Under the pieces are notes generated by a model. That model saw only the letters and a list, made by a program, of their open reading frames with translations, ran no database searches and was not told the DNA's origin. 64,000 nucleotides of DNA from Arenimonas sp. (GTDB lineage Bacteria; Pseudomonadota; Alphaproteobacteria; Rhizobiales; Rhizobiaceae). Where the stretch lies: positions 1 through 64,000 of the forward strand of contig JAIBEK010000034.1 in NCBI GenBank assembly GCA_019459145.1, in the 5' to 3' direction. Shown piece after piece: positions 48,700 through 57,421 of this stretch. Position 1 is the stretch's first letter; each line of letters begins with the position of its first letter. The translations under genes and the position numbers were made by a program.

Positions 48700-48788
48700 G
48701 CTCGACCTCCGGCTCCTCACTACAGCGCAGCAAGAACGCACAACTTAAGTGAAGGGTCCGGCGCCCGCCAGAAATAAAACGGCCGTGG

Positions 48789-49907
48789 TCAGCGGATGCC
48801 CCTGAGGGCCGCCGAAGGCGCCGCGCGGGTCACCCGCCATGCGGGATAGAGCGCGGCAAGCGGGCCGACCAGCAGTACCCAGAACATCGCCTCCATGACG
48901 ATGCCAAGGGTAAGATAGGGCTCAAGCAGGCCGGCCGAAATGCGCAACCAGGAAACCAGGTGCATCGCGGCGGCGCCGAGACCGACGCCGATCACGCTGC
49001 CGATCAGGCACATCAACAGCCCCTCGACCACCACGAGCATACGGATGCGGCCCGGGGTCCAGCCGATCGCGGCGAGAATGCCGAATTCCTGCACCCGTTC
49101 CGAAACAGACATCAACAGCGTATTGGCGACCAGGATCGACGAGGCGAGGATCATCACCAGCGACACGGCCGATGTGATGGCGTCGACCGTCTTGACGAAG
49201 TCCATGTTCTCGGCGAACTCGGCGCTGTCGCTGACCTCGATCGTCGGTGAGACCTTGGCGAGCGCCGCCTTGACGGCTGCGGCAGCCTCCGGGTCGACGG
49301 GGCGCGTCAGGCGGATCTGCACCAGGGAAACGCTGGCAGGGCGGCCGAGCAGTTCCTGCAGCCCGGACAGGCGGGCAACTGCGACATTCTGGTTGAAGAC
49401 CGAATCCGGTACCGAAATGCCGGTGATGCGGAAGGGCTCGTACTGGATCAGGATCTCGTCGCCGACCGTCTTGCCGAGCGCCTCGGCAACGGTGCGGCCA
49501 AGCACCACCTCTCGGTCGCCCGCCGGCGGCTTGCCCTGCTCCAGCACCAGCGAACGCCACAGGAAACTCTCATCCGGCCAACCGGTGACGAAGATGTTCG
49601 CCTCGTCGTCGACCGCGGCGATCGACAGGACGATGCCGGCGGCCTCGTCGACACCGGCGACCGCATCGAGCCTCGCCACAAGCTCTTCGGAAATCGAACT
49701 GCTGACCAGACTGTAGGTGCCCCTCTGGCTGACTACATAATCGCCGCCGACATCGCCCACCCCTTGGGAATAACTGTCCTGCAGGCCGCGTGTCAGCCCG
49801 GTCAGCGCGACAAAGCTGCCGACCGCCACCGCGATGCCGAGCACGGTCAGCGTCGAGCGCAGCTTCTGCGACATGAGATTGCGGGCCGGCAAGCTGAGCA
49901 GGTTCAT
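48789..49907 (-). CDS. FtsX/LolC-type ABC transporter permease
   Basis: A 372-residue permease of the FtsX/MacB-permease class: one N-terminal helix (TLTVLGIAVAVGSFVALTGL), a large periplasmic domain (residues 45-230), and three C-terminal helices with SERVQEFGILAAIGWTPGRI and PLAALYPAWRV. Such proteins work mechanically on lipids or lipoproteins rather than forming a simple channel. It overlaps the ATPase gene by four bases. With the ATPase and the MlaC-like protein it forms a three-gene unit. Confidence 0.88.
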   Translation of the reverse strand: MNLLSLPARNLMSQKLRSTLTVLGIAVAVGSFVALTGLTRGLQDSYSQGVGDVGGDYVVSQRGTYSLVSSSISEELVARLDAVAGVDEAAGIVLSIAAVDDEANIFVTGWPDESFLWRSLVLEQGKPPAGDREVVLGRTVAEALGKTVGDEILIQYEPFRITGISVPDSVFNQNVAVARLSGLQELLGRPASVSLVQIRLTRPVDPEAAAAVKAALAKVSPTIEVSDSAEFAENMDFVKTVDAITSAVSLVMILASSILVANTLLMSVSERVQEFGILAAIGWTPGRIRMLVVVEGLLMCLIGSVIGVGLGAAAMHLVSWLRISAGLLEPYLTLGIVMEAMFWVLLVGPLAALYPAWRVTRAAPSAALRGIR

Positions 49908-50602
49908 GGGGTCGCCTCGGTTACGGCCTGCCCGCGTTGGTCGGAGACGATCCGGCCGTCGACCAGTTCGACGCGCCGATCGCAGCGTTCGGCGATCGCC
50001 CGGTCATGGGTAACGATGACGACGGTGATCGCGCCGTCACGCTGGAGTCCCTCGAGCAGACCGATGATTTCGGCGCTCGACCGGCTGTCGAGACTGCCGG
50101 TCGGCTCGTCGGCAACGATCAGTTCCGGGCGATTGGCAAGCGCACGGGCGATCGCCACCCTTTGCCGCTCCCCGCCAGAAAGCTGCATCGGATGCTGGCG
50201 GCCGCGCGCCCCAAGCCCCAGGCGTTCGAGCAGTTCCGCCACCCGGTCCCGCCGCGCATGCGCCGAAATCCCCTGCCACAGCATGGCGAGCTCGATGTTC
50301 TCCGCCGCCGTCAGTGAGGGGATCAGACAAAAGGACTGGAAGACGAAACCGATGCGCTCCGCACGGATGCGCGCCCAATCCGCCCTGTCCCGCACGATCG
50401 CACCGTCGAACAAGACGTCGCCGGCGCTTGGCTCCTCAAGCCCGCACAGAAGGTCGAGCAGGGTGGATTTGCCGCTGCCGCTTGGCCCGGTTATGGCGAT
50501 GAACTCGCCACGCGCGACGGAAAAGGACACGTCATTGAGCGCAATGATACGCCCATTGTCATAGACGCGGTGGCAATGATTGAGTTCGACCAGTTGCGGC
50601 AT
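49904..50602 (-). CDS. LolD-like ABC transporter ATPase
   Basis: A 232-residue ATPase of the LolD/MacB class. Walker A is [14 protein letters not shown] near residue 42, signature [16 protein letters not shown], Walker B ELIVADEPTGSLD, and the H-loop VIVTHDRAIAE. It energises the FtsX-type permease just downstream. The ATG at 50602 is chosen, with a GAGAG about eight bases before it. A GTG at 50617 overlapping the upstream stop as GTGA is the alternative, but no ribosome-binding site fits it well. Confidence 0.88.
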   Translation of the reverse strand: MPQLVELNHCHRVYDNGRIIALNDVSFSVARGEFIAITGPSGSGKSTLLDLLCGLEEPSAGDVLFDGAIVRDRADWARIRAERIGFVFQSFCLIPSLTAAENIELAMLWQGISAHARRDRVAELLERLGLGARGRQHPMQLSGGERQRVAIARALANRPELIVADEPTGSLDSRSSAEIIGLLEGLQRDGAITVVIVTHDRAIAERCDRRVELVDGRIVSDQRGQAVTEATP

Positions 50603-50613
50603 GCAGCAGGCTC

Positions 50614-51243
50614 TCACTTCCTGCCGTCGAGTTCGGCCCGCAGGCTCTTGGTCAGCGCAGCCAGCGAGCCGCCGAGCGCCTTGAGGCGGACGGCATAGTC
50701 GTCGCGCCGGGCAATCGTCAGCGATGCGCCGTTGCCAAGCAGATCGAACAGGCAGAACGAGCCGCCGCAGGGCCGCATTTTCCAGTCGATCCGACGCGCG
50801 CTGCCGTCACGCCGGATCTGCGACGTCAGAACGACCACATCCCGGGTCCCGAGGGGTTTGGCTTCGTTGATGCGAAGGCGGTCGTCGGCACGAATACGGC
50901 GATCGAGTTCCACCGCCATGACATCGCGCAGCACGACGAGGAATTTCCGCCGTTCACTTTCGCCGGCACCGTCCCAGGCCTTGCCGGCGACCTTTCGGGC
51001 GATTTCGCCAAGGTCGAGATGGCGTTCGAGCAAGGGCGCAAGCCTGGAGGCCGGGCCGCTCGCCGAGGCGACGACCAGGGCGTGGATCTTCTCCACCGCA
51101 GCGATGGCCCCATTCACATTGGCCGCGGAGGCGGCCGGGCTCGCCATGGCGAGAAGCGCTCCGAACCACACAGCGACGGCAAGTACGGGGCGGCGCGATC
51201 TTGCAGCGCGCCGAGAATGACCGAGTTTCAACCAAGAGTACAT
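50614..51243 (-). CDS. MlaC/Ttg2D-family periplasmic lipid-carrier-like protein
   Basis: A 209-residue exported protein of the MlaC (Ttg2D) family, whose members carry phospholipids across the periplasm. It has a signal sequence after a basic lead (VLAVAVWFGALLAMASPAASA), then the family helices (EKIHALVV, ERHLDLGEIARKVAGKAW, ERRKFLVVLRDVMAVELDRRI) and the region DVVVLTSQIRRDGSARRIDWKM. Normally MlaC works with MlaFEDB; here it is joined to a LolD/FtsX pair instead, an unusual partner. It is the first gene of the unit and is divergent from the ceramidase-type gene. Confidence 0.8.
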   Translation of the reverse strand: MYSWLKLGHSRRAARSRRPVLAVAVWFGALLAMASPAASAANVNGAIAAVEKIHALVVASASGPASRLAPLLERHLDLGEIARKVAGKAWDGAGESERRKFLVVLRDVMAVELDRRIRADDRLRINEAKPLGTRDVVVLTSQIRRDGSARRIDWKMRPCGGSFCLFDLLGNGASLTIARRDDYAVRLKALGGSLAALTKSLRAELDGRK

Positions 51244-51434
51244 GAACGCCCCAGAAAGTATTCCGCAAGATGAGCGCCGGATGACATTCCCGTTTGCAAT
51301 AGGCGACTCGTCCCGGCAACTATTCATCCACGCGCTTGACATCATATGTATGGCGTACCTAATGCGCAAAGGAAAAGACCCTTGCCGATTGATTTGGCAG
51401 GCTTCGTCTCGTTTGGGTATGACTGGTATCGGTG

Positions 51435-52133
51435 ATGACGATCGATTGGAATGCGCCGATCACGGGTGCCTATTGCGAGCGAACCGATCCCGGCTTCTGG
51501 GGAGAACCCCTGAATGCCGCCTCCAGCCTGCTCGTCATCGTCGTTAGTGTCATAGCGTTTGTCCATGTGCTGCGGAGCAGATCCGTATCCCCCGGCCTCA
51601 TTGCCCTCATGGCGCTTGCGGTGGCGATCGGCATCGGCTCCTTCCTCTGGCACACCTTTGCCACACGCTGGGCCGAACTGGCCGATGTTCTGCCGATCTG
51701 GGGCTTTGTCGCGCTGTATGGCGCCGCGGTCCTGCGAAATTCCCTGCGCCCGCCCTTTGCACTGCCCCTCGCCATTGCGGCTGGCCTGCTGGTCTTTTCC
51801 GCCGGCATGGGGCTGTCCTTGCGTGACACCCGGTTGGTGGGCGACACCGTCAGTGGATCAACCCAGTATCTACCTGCCCTTTTCGTCGTTCTGGCGACGG
51901 GGCGGATGGTCTGGAACGAGAGGCCACCGTCCTTCCGCCTCATCCTGCTGGCGGCCGTGCTCTTCGTCTTTTCCTTCATCTTTCGCAGTCTCGACCTGCC
52001 GCTTTGCTCGGTCTTCCCGATGGGCACGCACTTCCTCTGGCATGTCAGCAACTGCCTGGCCTTCGGTGTGCTCCTGACCGCCTTGATCCGCTATCCCCTA
52101 GCCGGCAAAGGCACCTCGGAAAACCCGACCTGA
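51435..52133 (+). CDS. seven-helix ceramidase-type (CREST superfamily) hydrolase
   Basis: A 232-residue protein with about seven membrane helices of the alkaline-ceramidase/CREST superfamily. The residues proposed for catalysis are present with the spacing known from human ACER3: Ser69-x3-His73, Asp84 eleven residues on, and His199-x3-His203 near the C-terminus; GEPLNAASS (Glu24, Asn27) fits the N-terminal calcium-site segment. It should cleave an amide-linked membrane lipid, but the substrate is unknown and rhizobia generally lack classical ceramides. It is divergent from the MlaC-like gene. The ATG at 51435 or the GTG just before it could start; the ribosome-binding site is weak. Confidence 0.8.
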   Translation: MTIDWNAPITGAYCERTDPGFWGEPLNAASSLLVIVVSVIAFVHVLRSRSVSPGLIALMALAVAIGIGSFLWHTFATRWAELADVLPIWGFVALYGAAVLRNSLRPPFALPLAIAAGLLVFSAGMGLSLRDTRLVGDTVSGSTQYLPALFVVLATGRMVWNERPPSFRLILLAAVLFVFSFIFRSLDLPLCSVFPMGTHFLWHVSNCLAFGVLLTALIRYPLAGKGTSENPT

Positions 52134-52272
52134 GGACAGGCGCCGCGGCAATGGTTCTGCGCCAATCCATTACCAAGATTTAACTTCGCTTCTCGCCAAG
52201 CCTGTGACAAACAAGCCATTGACGGAACCGGTCGGGGGGCGGGTTCAATTCTGGGCCGCGTTTCGTCAGGAC

Positions 52273-52286
52273 TTGATACGGGTCAA
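52273..52286. promoter_or_regulatory. FNR/FixK-type box before the MacAB-like operon
   Basis: TTGAT-ACGG-GTCAA fits the FNR/FixK consensus TTGAY-N4-RTCAA. A possible -10 TACACA lies at 52310-52315, which would put the start near 52322 and the box at about -42, the classic activator position. The downstream gene starts at 52347. Confidence 0.6.
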
Positions 52287-52346
52287 TAACTTCACTGTGA
52301 TTTCCGCGATACACATTTACATCGAACGCTGAAAAATGGACGCGAC

Positions 52347-53645
52347 ATGACGAGCGACACCGCCGAACCCCCGCCCCCCGCACGGGACAAGGAAACCGAC
52401 GATCTGACCGCGCTGCTGGGCAGTTCGCAAACGGGGGCCAAGCATTCGCGCTGGCTTTGGCGTCTGCTGGCGGCCGGCGTGCTGGTCGGCGCAGGGTATG
52501 GCTATTGGTCCTACAGCAACCAGGCGACCGCCTACACCTATTCGACCTCCGCCGCGAAGAGGGGCGACCTGACGGTCGTGGTCACCGCGACGGGTTCGGT
52601 GGAGCCGACGGTGCAGGTCGATGTCTCAAGCGAACAGTCAGGCACCATCCGCGACGTGCTGGTCGACTACAACAGCGCCGTCAAGCTGGGCGAGGTCGTC
52701 GCCAGGCTCGACACTGCCAAGCTGGAGGCCAACGTCAAGAGCGCGGAGGCAAGCCTGCTGTCGGCCAAGGCGAGCGTCGCCAAGGCGGATGCCGACATGA
52801 AATCCGCCAAGGCCACCTTTGACCGGCTGAAATCCCTGGTGAGCAGTCGCGTCTCGACCCAGCAGGAGATGGATGCCGCCGGCTTCACCTATGAGGCGGC
52901 CATCGCCACCAAGGCCAGCGCCGAAGCCAACGTCCTCTCCGCCGAGGCCGATCTGGAGCAGGCCCGCCTCAATCTGTCAAAGGCGACGATCATCTCGCCG
53001 ATCGACGGCATCGTTCTGTCGCGCGACGTCGATCCAGGCGCCACGGTCGCCGCCTCGCTCGAGGCGCCGACCTTGTTCACCATTGCCGGCGACCTCAGGG
53101 AAATGGAACTTCAGGTCGATATCGACGAAGCCGATGTCGGCCAGGTAGAGATCGGGCAGAAGGCGACCTTCACCGTCGACGCCTTTTCGGAAAAGCGCTT
53201 CCCGGCTGAAATCACCTCGGTGCGCTACGCTTCGGAAACGGTCAACGACGTCGTGACTTACATGGGCATCCTGAAGGTCGAGAACGACCAGTTGCTGCTG
53301 CGACCCGGCATGACCGCAACCGCCGATATCGTCGTGCAGTCGATCGAGGATTCCCTTCTCATTCCCAATGCCGCCCTGCGCTATGCGCCGCCGGAGACAC
53401 TGACGACCAGCAGTTCAGGTGGCGGTGGCGGCATGTTCAGCCTGTTCCGTCCACCCCGCTCTGGATCGATCAGCGCCCCTGAACCGGAAGGCAGCGAGCG
53501 CACCGTCTGGCTGATGAAAGGCAACGTGCCGACTGCCGTCAACATCGAGATCGGCGCCAGCGACGGTCAGAGCACCGTCGTCACCAAGGGCGAGATCGCC
53601 GACGGCGATCTGCTGATCACCGACGCCACGGAAAAGAACGGCTGA
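52347..53645 (+). CDS. HlyD/MacA-family periplasmic adaptor protein
   Basis: A 432-residue membrane-fusion protein. It has a cytoplasmic N-terminus of about 35 residues, one membrane helix (LLAAGVLVGAGYGYW), a split biotinyl-lipoyl domain (TATGSVEPTVQVDVSSEQSG and TIISPIDGIVLSRDVDPG), a long alpha-helical hairpin (residues about 130-215, rich in Ala, Lys and Ser), and a beta-barrel. It links the inner-membrane ABC pump to an outer-membrane channel as in MacA. A glycine-serine insert (SSSGGGGG) precedes the last domain. First gene of the operon. Confidence 0.9.
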   Translation: MTSDTAEPPPPARDKETDDLTALLGSSQTGAKHSRWLWRLLAAGVLVGAGYGYWSYSNQATAYTYSTSAAKRGDLTVVVTATGSVEPTVQVDVSSEQSGTIRDVLVDYNSAVKLGEVVARLDTAKLEANVKSAEASLLSAKASVAKADADMKSAKATFDRLKSLVSSRVSTQQEMDAAGFTYEAAIATKASAEANVLSAEADLEQARLNLSKATIISPIDGIVLSRDVDPGATVAASLEAPTLFTIAGDLREMELQVDIDEADVGQVEIGQKATFTVDAFSEKRFPAEITSVRYASETVNDVVTYMGILKVENDQLLLRPGMTATADIVVQSIEDSLLIPNAALRYAPPETLTTSSSGGGGGMFSLFRPPRSGSISAPEPEGSERTVWLMKGNVPTAVNIEIGASDGQSTVVTKGEIADGDLLITDATEKNG

Positions 53646-53654
53646 GGGCGCGAC

Positions 53655-54371
53655 ATGGCCAGCCCTCCCCTTATCGAATTCCAGCAGGTGTCGAAGGTCT
53701 ATGGTCGCGGAGAGGCGACGATCAAGGCGCTCGACCGCGTCGACCTCGTGATCGAGAAGAACGAATTCGTCGCGATCATGGGGCCGTCCGGCTCGGGCAA
53801 GTCCACCGCGATGAACATTCTCGGCTGCCTCGACGTTCCAAGTTCCGGAGATTACCTGTTCCAGGGCATTCGCACGTCCACCCTCGACCGCCGACAGCAC
53901 ACGATGCTGCGTCGCCACATGCTGGGCTTCGTGTTCCAGGGCTTCAACCTCTTGGCCCGCACGTCCGCGCTGGAAAATGTCGAACTGCCGCTCGTCTATC
54001 GCGGCATGGAGGCCGGCGAGCGTCGCCGCCTGGCCAACAGAGCCTTGTCGCAGGTCGGGCTTACCGGCCGCGAGCACCACACGACCCAGGAACTGTCGGG
54101 CGGCCAGCAACAGCGCGTCGCCATCGCCCGGGCGATTGTCACCAGTCCAAAAGTTCTGCTGGCCGACGAGCCGACCGGCAATCTCGATACGAAGACCAGC
54201 AAGGAGATCATGGAGCTGATCACCGGGCTCAATGAGGAGCACGGAATAACGGTGATCATGGTCACCCACGAGGACGACATCGCGGCCTATGCGCGGCGCA
54301 ACCTGCGTTTCCTCGACGGTCGCCTGCATTCCGACAGCCACAACGGAAAGGGTGCGGCCGATGTTCTTTGA
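53655..54371 (+). CDS. MacB-type ABC ATPase (split form)
   Basis: A 238-residue ATPase of the MacB/LolD class. Walker A is [15 protein letters not shown] near residue 41, the Q-loop [21 protein letters not shown], signature [16 protein letters not shown], Walker [14 protein letters not shown], and H-loop [11 protein letters not shown]. In MacB this domain is fused to the permease; here it is a separate protein whose gene overlaps the permease gene by 11 bases. It lies nine bases after the adaptor gene. Confidence 0.92.
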   Translation: MASPPLIEFQQVSKVYGRGEATIKALDRVDLVIEKNEFVAIMGPSGSGKSTAMNILGCLDVPSSGDYLFQGIRTSTLDRRQHTMLRRHMLGFVFQGFNLLARTSALENVELPLVYRGMEAGERRRLANRALSQVGLTGREHHTTQELSGGQQQRVAIARAIVTSPKVLLADEPTGNLDTKTSKEIMELITGLNEEHGITVIMVTHEDDIAAYARRNLRFLDGRLHSDSHNGKGAADVL

Positions 54372-55566
54372 GACCGTGAAACTTGCACTTCGGGCCATCA
54401 GCCGCAACATGTTGCGCTCCTTCCTCACCGTGCTCGGTGTCGTGATCGGCGTCGCCGCCGTCATCGCCATGGTGACGATCGGCAATGGCACGACCGCCCA
54501 GGTGACGGCTGAGATTTCCAAGCTGGGAACGAACCTGCTCTTCGTGCGGCCCGGCCAGTTCGGCCCGGGCAGAGCCAGCACGGATGCCAAGAAGTTCACC
54601 GAACGCGACGTGCAAGCCGTCGTCGACCAGATCGCCGGTCTTCGCGCCGTGGCCGGGGTGAACCAGTCGAACCAGACGGTGGTCTATGGCGGCGAGAACC
54701 ACCAGACCACGGTGACGGGCACCACCGGCGACTATTTCATCGCCCAGGACTGGACGCTTGCCAGCGGCCGCACCTTCCTGGTTTCCGAAGAGCGCGGCGG
54801 CCAGGCGGTCTGCGTCATCGGCGAGACCGTGCGCAAGGAACTGTTCGGCTCGACGCCGGCACTCGAGCAGAATATCCGCGTCGGCGGCTTCTCCTGCGAA
54901 GTGATCGGCACGCTGGTCAAGAAGGGCCAGAGCGGCATGGGCACCGATCAGGACGACATCGTCGTCATGCCGCTCAAGGTCTTCCAGCGGCGCATCGGCG
55001 GATCGAGCGAAGTGTCGAGCATGGTCCTTTCGGCCGAGGACGGCGTTTCGACGTCGAAAATCCAGGCCAATGTCGAGCGCTTGCTGCGCGAACGCCGCAA
55101 GATCATTGCCGGGCGCGACGACGACTTTTCCGTCAACGACATGACCCAGATGGCCTCGACCCTGACCGGCACGACGACGCTGATGACCGGCCTGCTCGGC
55201 GCGGTCGCCGCCGTCAGCCTCCTGGTGGGCGGCATCGGCATCATGAACATCATGCTGGTCTCGGTGACCGAACGAACCCGCGAGATCGGTATCCGGCTGG
55301 CGATCGGCGCGCTGGAAAAGCAGGTATTGATGCAGTTTCTCGTCGAGGCGGTGACCCTGTCGCTCGCCGGCGGCATCATCGGCATCCTGCTGGGCCTCGG
55401 TCTCGCCTACAGCGCGGTCTCCTACATGAATGTGCCCTTCGTCAGCAGTCCCTCGGTGATTGTCCTCGCCTTCGCCTTTTCCGCGGCGATCGGCATGGTC
55501 TTCGGCTATTTCCCGGCACGACGGGCCGCCCAACTCAACCCGATCGAAGCGCTGAGGCACGAATAG
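54361..55566 (+). CDS. MacB-type ABC permease (split form)
   Basis: A 401-residue permease with the MacB layout: N-terminal helix ([25 protein letters not shown]), a large periplasmic domain (about residues 45-275), and three C-terminal helices with [22 protein letters not shown] and [19 protein letters not shown], the typical MacB end. With the adaptor and ATPase it forms a tripartite efflux pump; exported molecules could be peptides, lipopeptides or macrolides. The ATG at 54361 gives the family N-terminus. Confidence 0.92.
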   Translation: MFFETVKLALRAISRNMLRSFLTVLGVVIGVAAVIAMVTIGNGTTAQVTAEISKLGTNLLFVRPGQFGPGRASTDAKKFTERDVQAVVDQIAGLRAVAGVNQSNQTVVYGGENHQTTVTGTTGDYFIAQDWTLASGRTFLVSEERGGQAVCVIGETVRKELFGSTPALEQNIRVGGFSCEVIGTLVKKGQSGMGTDQDDIVVMPLKVFQRRIGGSSEVSSMVLSAEDGVSTSKIQANVERLLRERRKIIAGRDDDFSVNDMTQMASTLTGTTTLMTGLLGAVAAVSLLVGGIGIMNIMLVSVTERTREIGIRLAIGALEKQVLMQFLVEAVTLSLAGGIIGILLGLGLAYSAVSYMNVPFVSSPSVIVLAFAFSAAIGMVFGYFPARRAAQLNPIEALRHE

Positions 55567-55654
55567 GCCTGCCCGCTGTCGATTGCCGGCGGGCCAGCCG
55601 GCCGTCACCTGCGAAGGTCGGCCCTCGGCGATATGCGTACCTCCGCCACATGGC

Positions 55655-55711
55655 TGATATATCACCACACCTTGCCTTTCCAAATGCGACATGGCACAGT
55701 GTGATATATCA
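55655..55711. promoter_or_regulatory. two identical palindromes, candidate GntR operators
   Basis: TGATATATCA occurs at 55655-55664 and again at 55702-55711, 47 bp apart, directly before the GntR-family gene. Each is a perfect palindrome. Two copies in 57 bp of otherwise GC-rich sequence strongly suggest binding sites, most simply for the adjacent regulator. Confidence 0.65.
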
Positions 55712-55723
55712 GTGGAGGCTTCA

Positions 55724-56347
55724 ATGACCGCGCCCGTAGGCTCCCAGAGCCATCTCGCCTACCTCGCCCTGGAACGGCTGATCGTGACGATGAAGCCGAA
55801 GCCCGGCGCTCTGGTGAACGAGCGGCAGTTGATCGAATTGTCCGGCTTCGGACGAACCCCGGTCCGCGAGGCAATCCAGAAGCTCGAATGGCAGGGCCTC
55901 GTGGTCGTGCGCCCACGCGTCGGGCTGCAGATCGCGGAAATCCAGCCGGACGACCACCAGTCGATCATGGCCGTCCGCCTCAAGCTCGAACCGCTGCTGG
56001 CCAGACTTGCGGCGGAGAATGCCGATCCGGAAAAACGTGCCGACCTGCTCGACTGTGCCCAGGCGATGACCGCCGCGGCGACCGCCGGTGACTTCGACGC
56101 ATTTCTCGCCGCCGACAAGGAGTTCGACGAGATCATCGAACAGGCCTGTCTCAACCGCTTCCTGATTTCGGCCCTCGCGCCGCTACAGTCGCATTCGCGT
56201 CGCATGTGGTATGCCGGCGCTACGGTGGCAAAGATGGATCGCTCTGTCTCGCTTCACGTCGCGGTGATCCGCGCGATCCAAAAGGGCAATGGCAAGGAGG
56301 CCGAGGCGGCGATGGGGGCTCTGATCGGGTATCTCAGCAAAGCCTGA
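55724..56347 (+). CDS. GntR-family transcriptional regulator (FCD type)
   Basis: A 207-residue regulator with a winged helix-turn-helix (VNERQLIELSGFGRTPVREAIQKLEWQGLVVV, about residues 30-62) and an FCD-type helical effector domain (SIMAVRLKLEPLLARLAAE, then ADKEFDEIIEQACLN). The ATG follows GGAGG at ideal spacing; the frame open before it includes the palindromes and is not coding. It lies just after the MacAB-like operon on the same strand and faces fpr. Its target genes are unknown apart from likely autoregulation. Confidence 0.9.
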   Translation: MTAPVGSQSHLAYLALERLIVTMKPKPGALVNERQLIELSGFGRTPVREAIQKLEWQGLVVVRPRVGLQIAEIQPDDHQSIMAVRLKLEPLLARLAAENADPEKRADLLDCAQAMTAAATAGDFDAFLAADKEFDEIIEQACLNRFLISALAPLQSHSRRMWYAGATVAKMDRSVSLHVAVIRAIQKGNGKEAEAAMGALIGYLSKA

Positions 56348-56376
56348 AAGGTCGCGCAATTTGCTTGAACGTGAAA

Positions 56377-56398
56377 CGCCCGGAGCAATCCCCGGGCG
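56377..56398. terminator. possible terminator between the GntR gene and fpr
   Basis: CGCCCGG (56377-56383) and CCGGGCG (56392-56398) form a 7-bp stem between convergent genes. There is no clear T run on either side, so termination efficiency is doubtful. Confidence 0.4.
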
Positions 56399-56423
56399 CA
56401 CGATTGATCTCAATCTCGAAAGT

Positions 56424-57236
56424 TCAGCCGACGAAGGCGCGCTCGATGACGAATTCTGCCGGCTTGTTGTTGGCGCCCTCAGTAAGGCCTGCCTTTTCGA
56501 GCAGGGCCTTGGTGTCCTTCAGCATGGCGGTCGAACCGCAGATCATGCCACGATCGACGGCTGGGTCGAGCGGCGGCACGCCGAGATCGGCGTAGAGCTT
56601 GCCGTTTTCCATCAGGTCGGTGACGCGACCCTTGAACGGGTAGTCCTCGCGGGTGACGGTTGCGTAGTGCTTGAGCTTGTCGCCGACGATTTCCGCCAGG
56701 AATTCATGGTTCTTGATTTCGTCGACGAGGTCGAAACCATATTGAAGCTCGGCCACCTCACGGCAGGTATGGGTGAGGATAACCTCCTCGAACTTCTCAT
56801 AGGTCTCAGGATCGCGGATCAGGCTGGCGAACGGCGCGATGCCGGTACCGGTCGAAAACATGTAGATGCGCTTGCCCGGGGTGAGAGCATCGAGGACCAG
56901 GGTACCGGTCGGCTTCTTGCGCATCAGCACCTTGTCGCCGGGCTTGATCTTCTGCAGGTGCTGGGTCAGGGGACCGTCGGGAACCTTGATCGAGAAGAAC
57001 TCCAACTCCTCGTCCCAGGACGGGCTGGCGATCGAATAGGCGCGGTAGATCGGCTTGCCCTCGACCATCAGGCCAATCATGGCAAATTCGCCCGAACGGA
57101 AGCGGAAGCCGGCGGGCCGGGTCATGCGGAAGCGAAACAGGCGATCGGTATAATGGGTCACGCTGAGCACGGTTTCGGCGTAGACGCCTTCCGGCACGAT
57201 CGGTTCCGCATTCTCGGTTTTGACGGGAGCATTCAT
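56424..57236 (-). CDS. fpr: ferredoxin/flavodoxin-NADP reductase
   Basis: Fpr passes electrons between NADPH and ferredoxin or flavodoxin. The 270-residue product has the FAD motif RAYSIASPS (near residue 66), the FAD-phosphate region, the NADP motif FSTGTGIAPFASLIRD, and the C-terminal AFVG typical of bacterial subclass I enzymes. It lies 185 bp after the DUF934 gene on the same strand; a FNR/FixK-like box lies in that gap. The nearby sulfite reductase lacks a CysJ gene, so this could be its electron source, by inference. Confidence 0.95.
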   Translation of the reverse strand: MNAPVKTENAEPIVPEGVYAETVLSVTHYTDRLFRFRMTRPAGFRFRSGEFAMIGLMVEGKPIYRAYSIASPSWDEELEFFSIKVPDGPLTQHLQKIKPGDKVLMRKKPTGTLVLDALTPGKRIYMFSTGTGIAPFASLIRDPETYEKFEEVILTHTCREVAELQYGFDLVDEIKNHEFLAEIVGDKLKHYATVTREDYPFKGRVTDLMENGKLYADLGVPPLDPAVDRGMICGSTAMLKDTKALLEKAGLTEGANNKPAEFVIERAFVG

Positions 57237-57374
57237 GCGTCTTTGGTTCCTATGGTCGCCTGTCTGACTTCGCTCGCAGCCCTATATCGCAACTTGGGCA
57301 ACCGACAAAGTCGGCAATTCGCCGCGTTCGGGCTTTTGTCCCCTCCCCGATGCAACAGGGAGCCGGCGTTTTCC

Positions 57375-57388
57375 TTGACCTCCGTCAA
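57375..57388. promoter_or_regulatory. FNR/FixK-type box upstream of fpr
   Basis: TTGAC-CTCC-GTCAA fits TTGAY-N4-RTCAA and is a perfect inverted repeat, extended by one more pair on each side (57372-57391 forms 8-bp arms). It lies about 145 bases before fpr and just after the DUF934 stop, so it could control fpr, or be a hairpin ending the upstream transcript. Confidence 0.5.
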
Positions 57389-57421
57389 GGAGGATCTGAA
57401 ACATCTTAATTCTACGATGCG

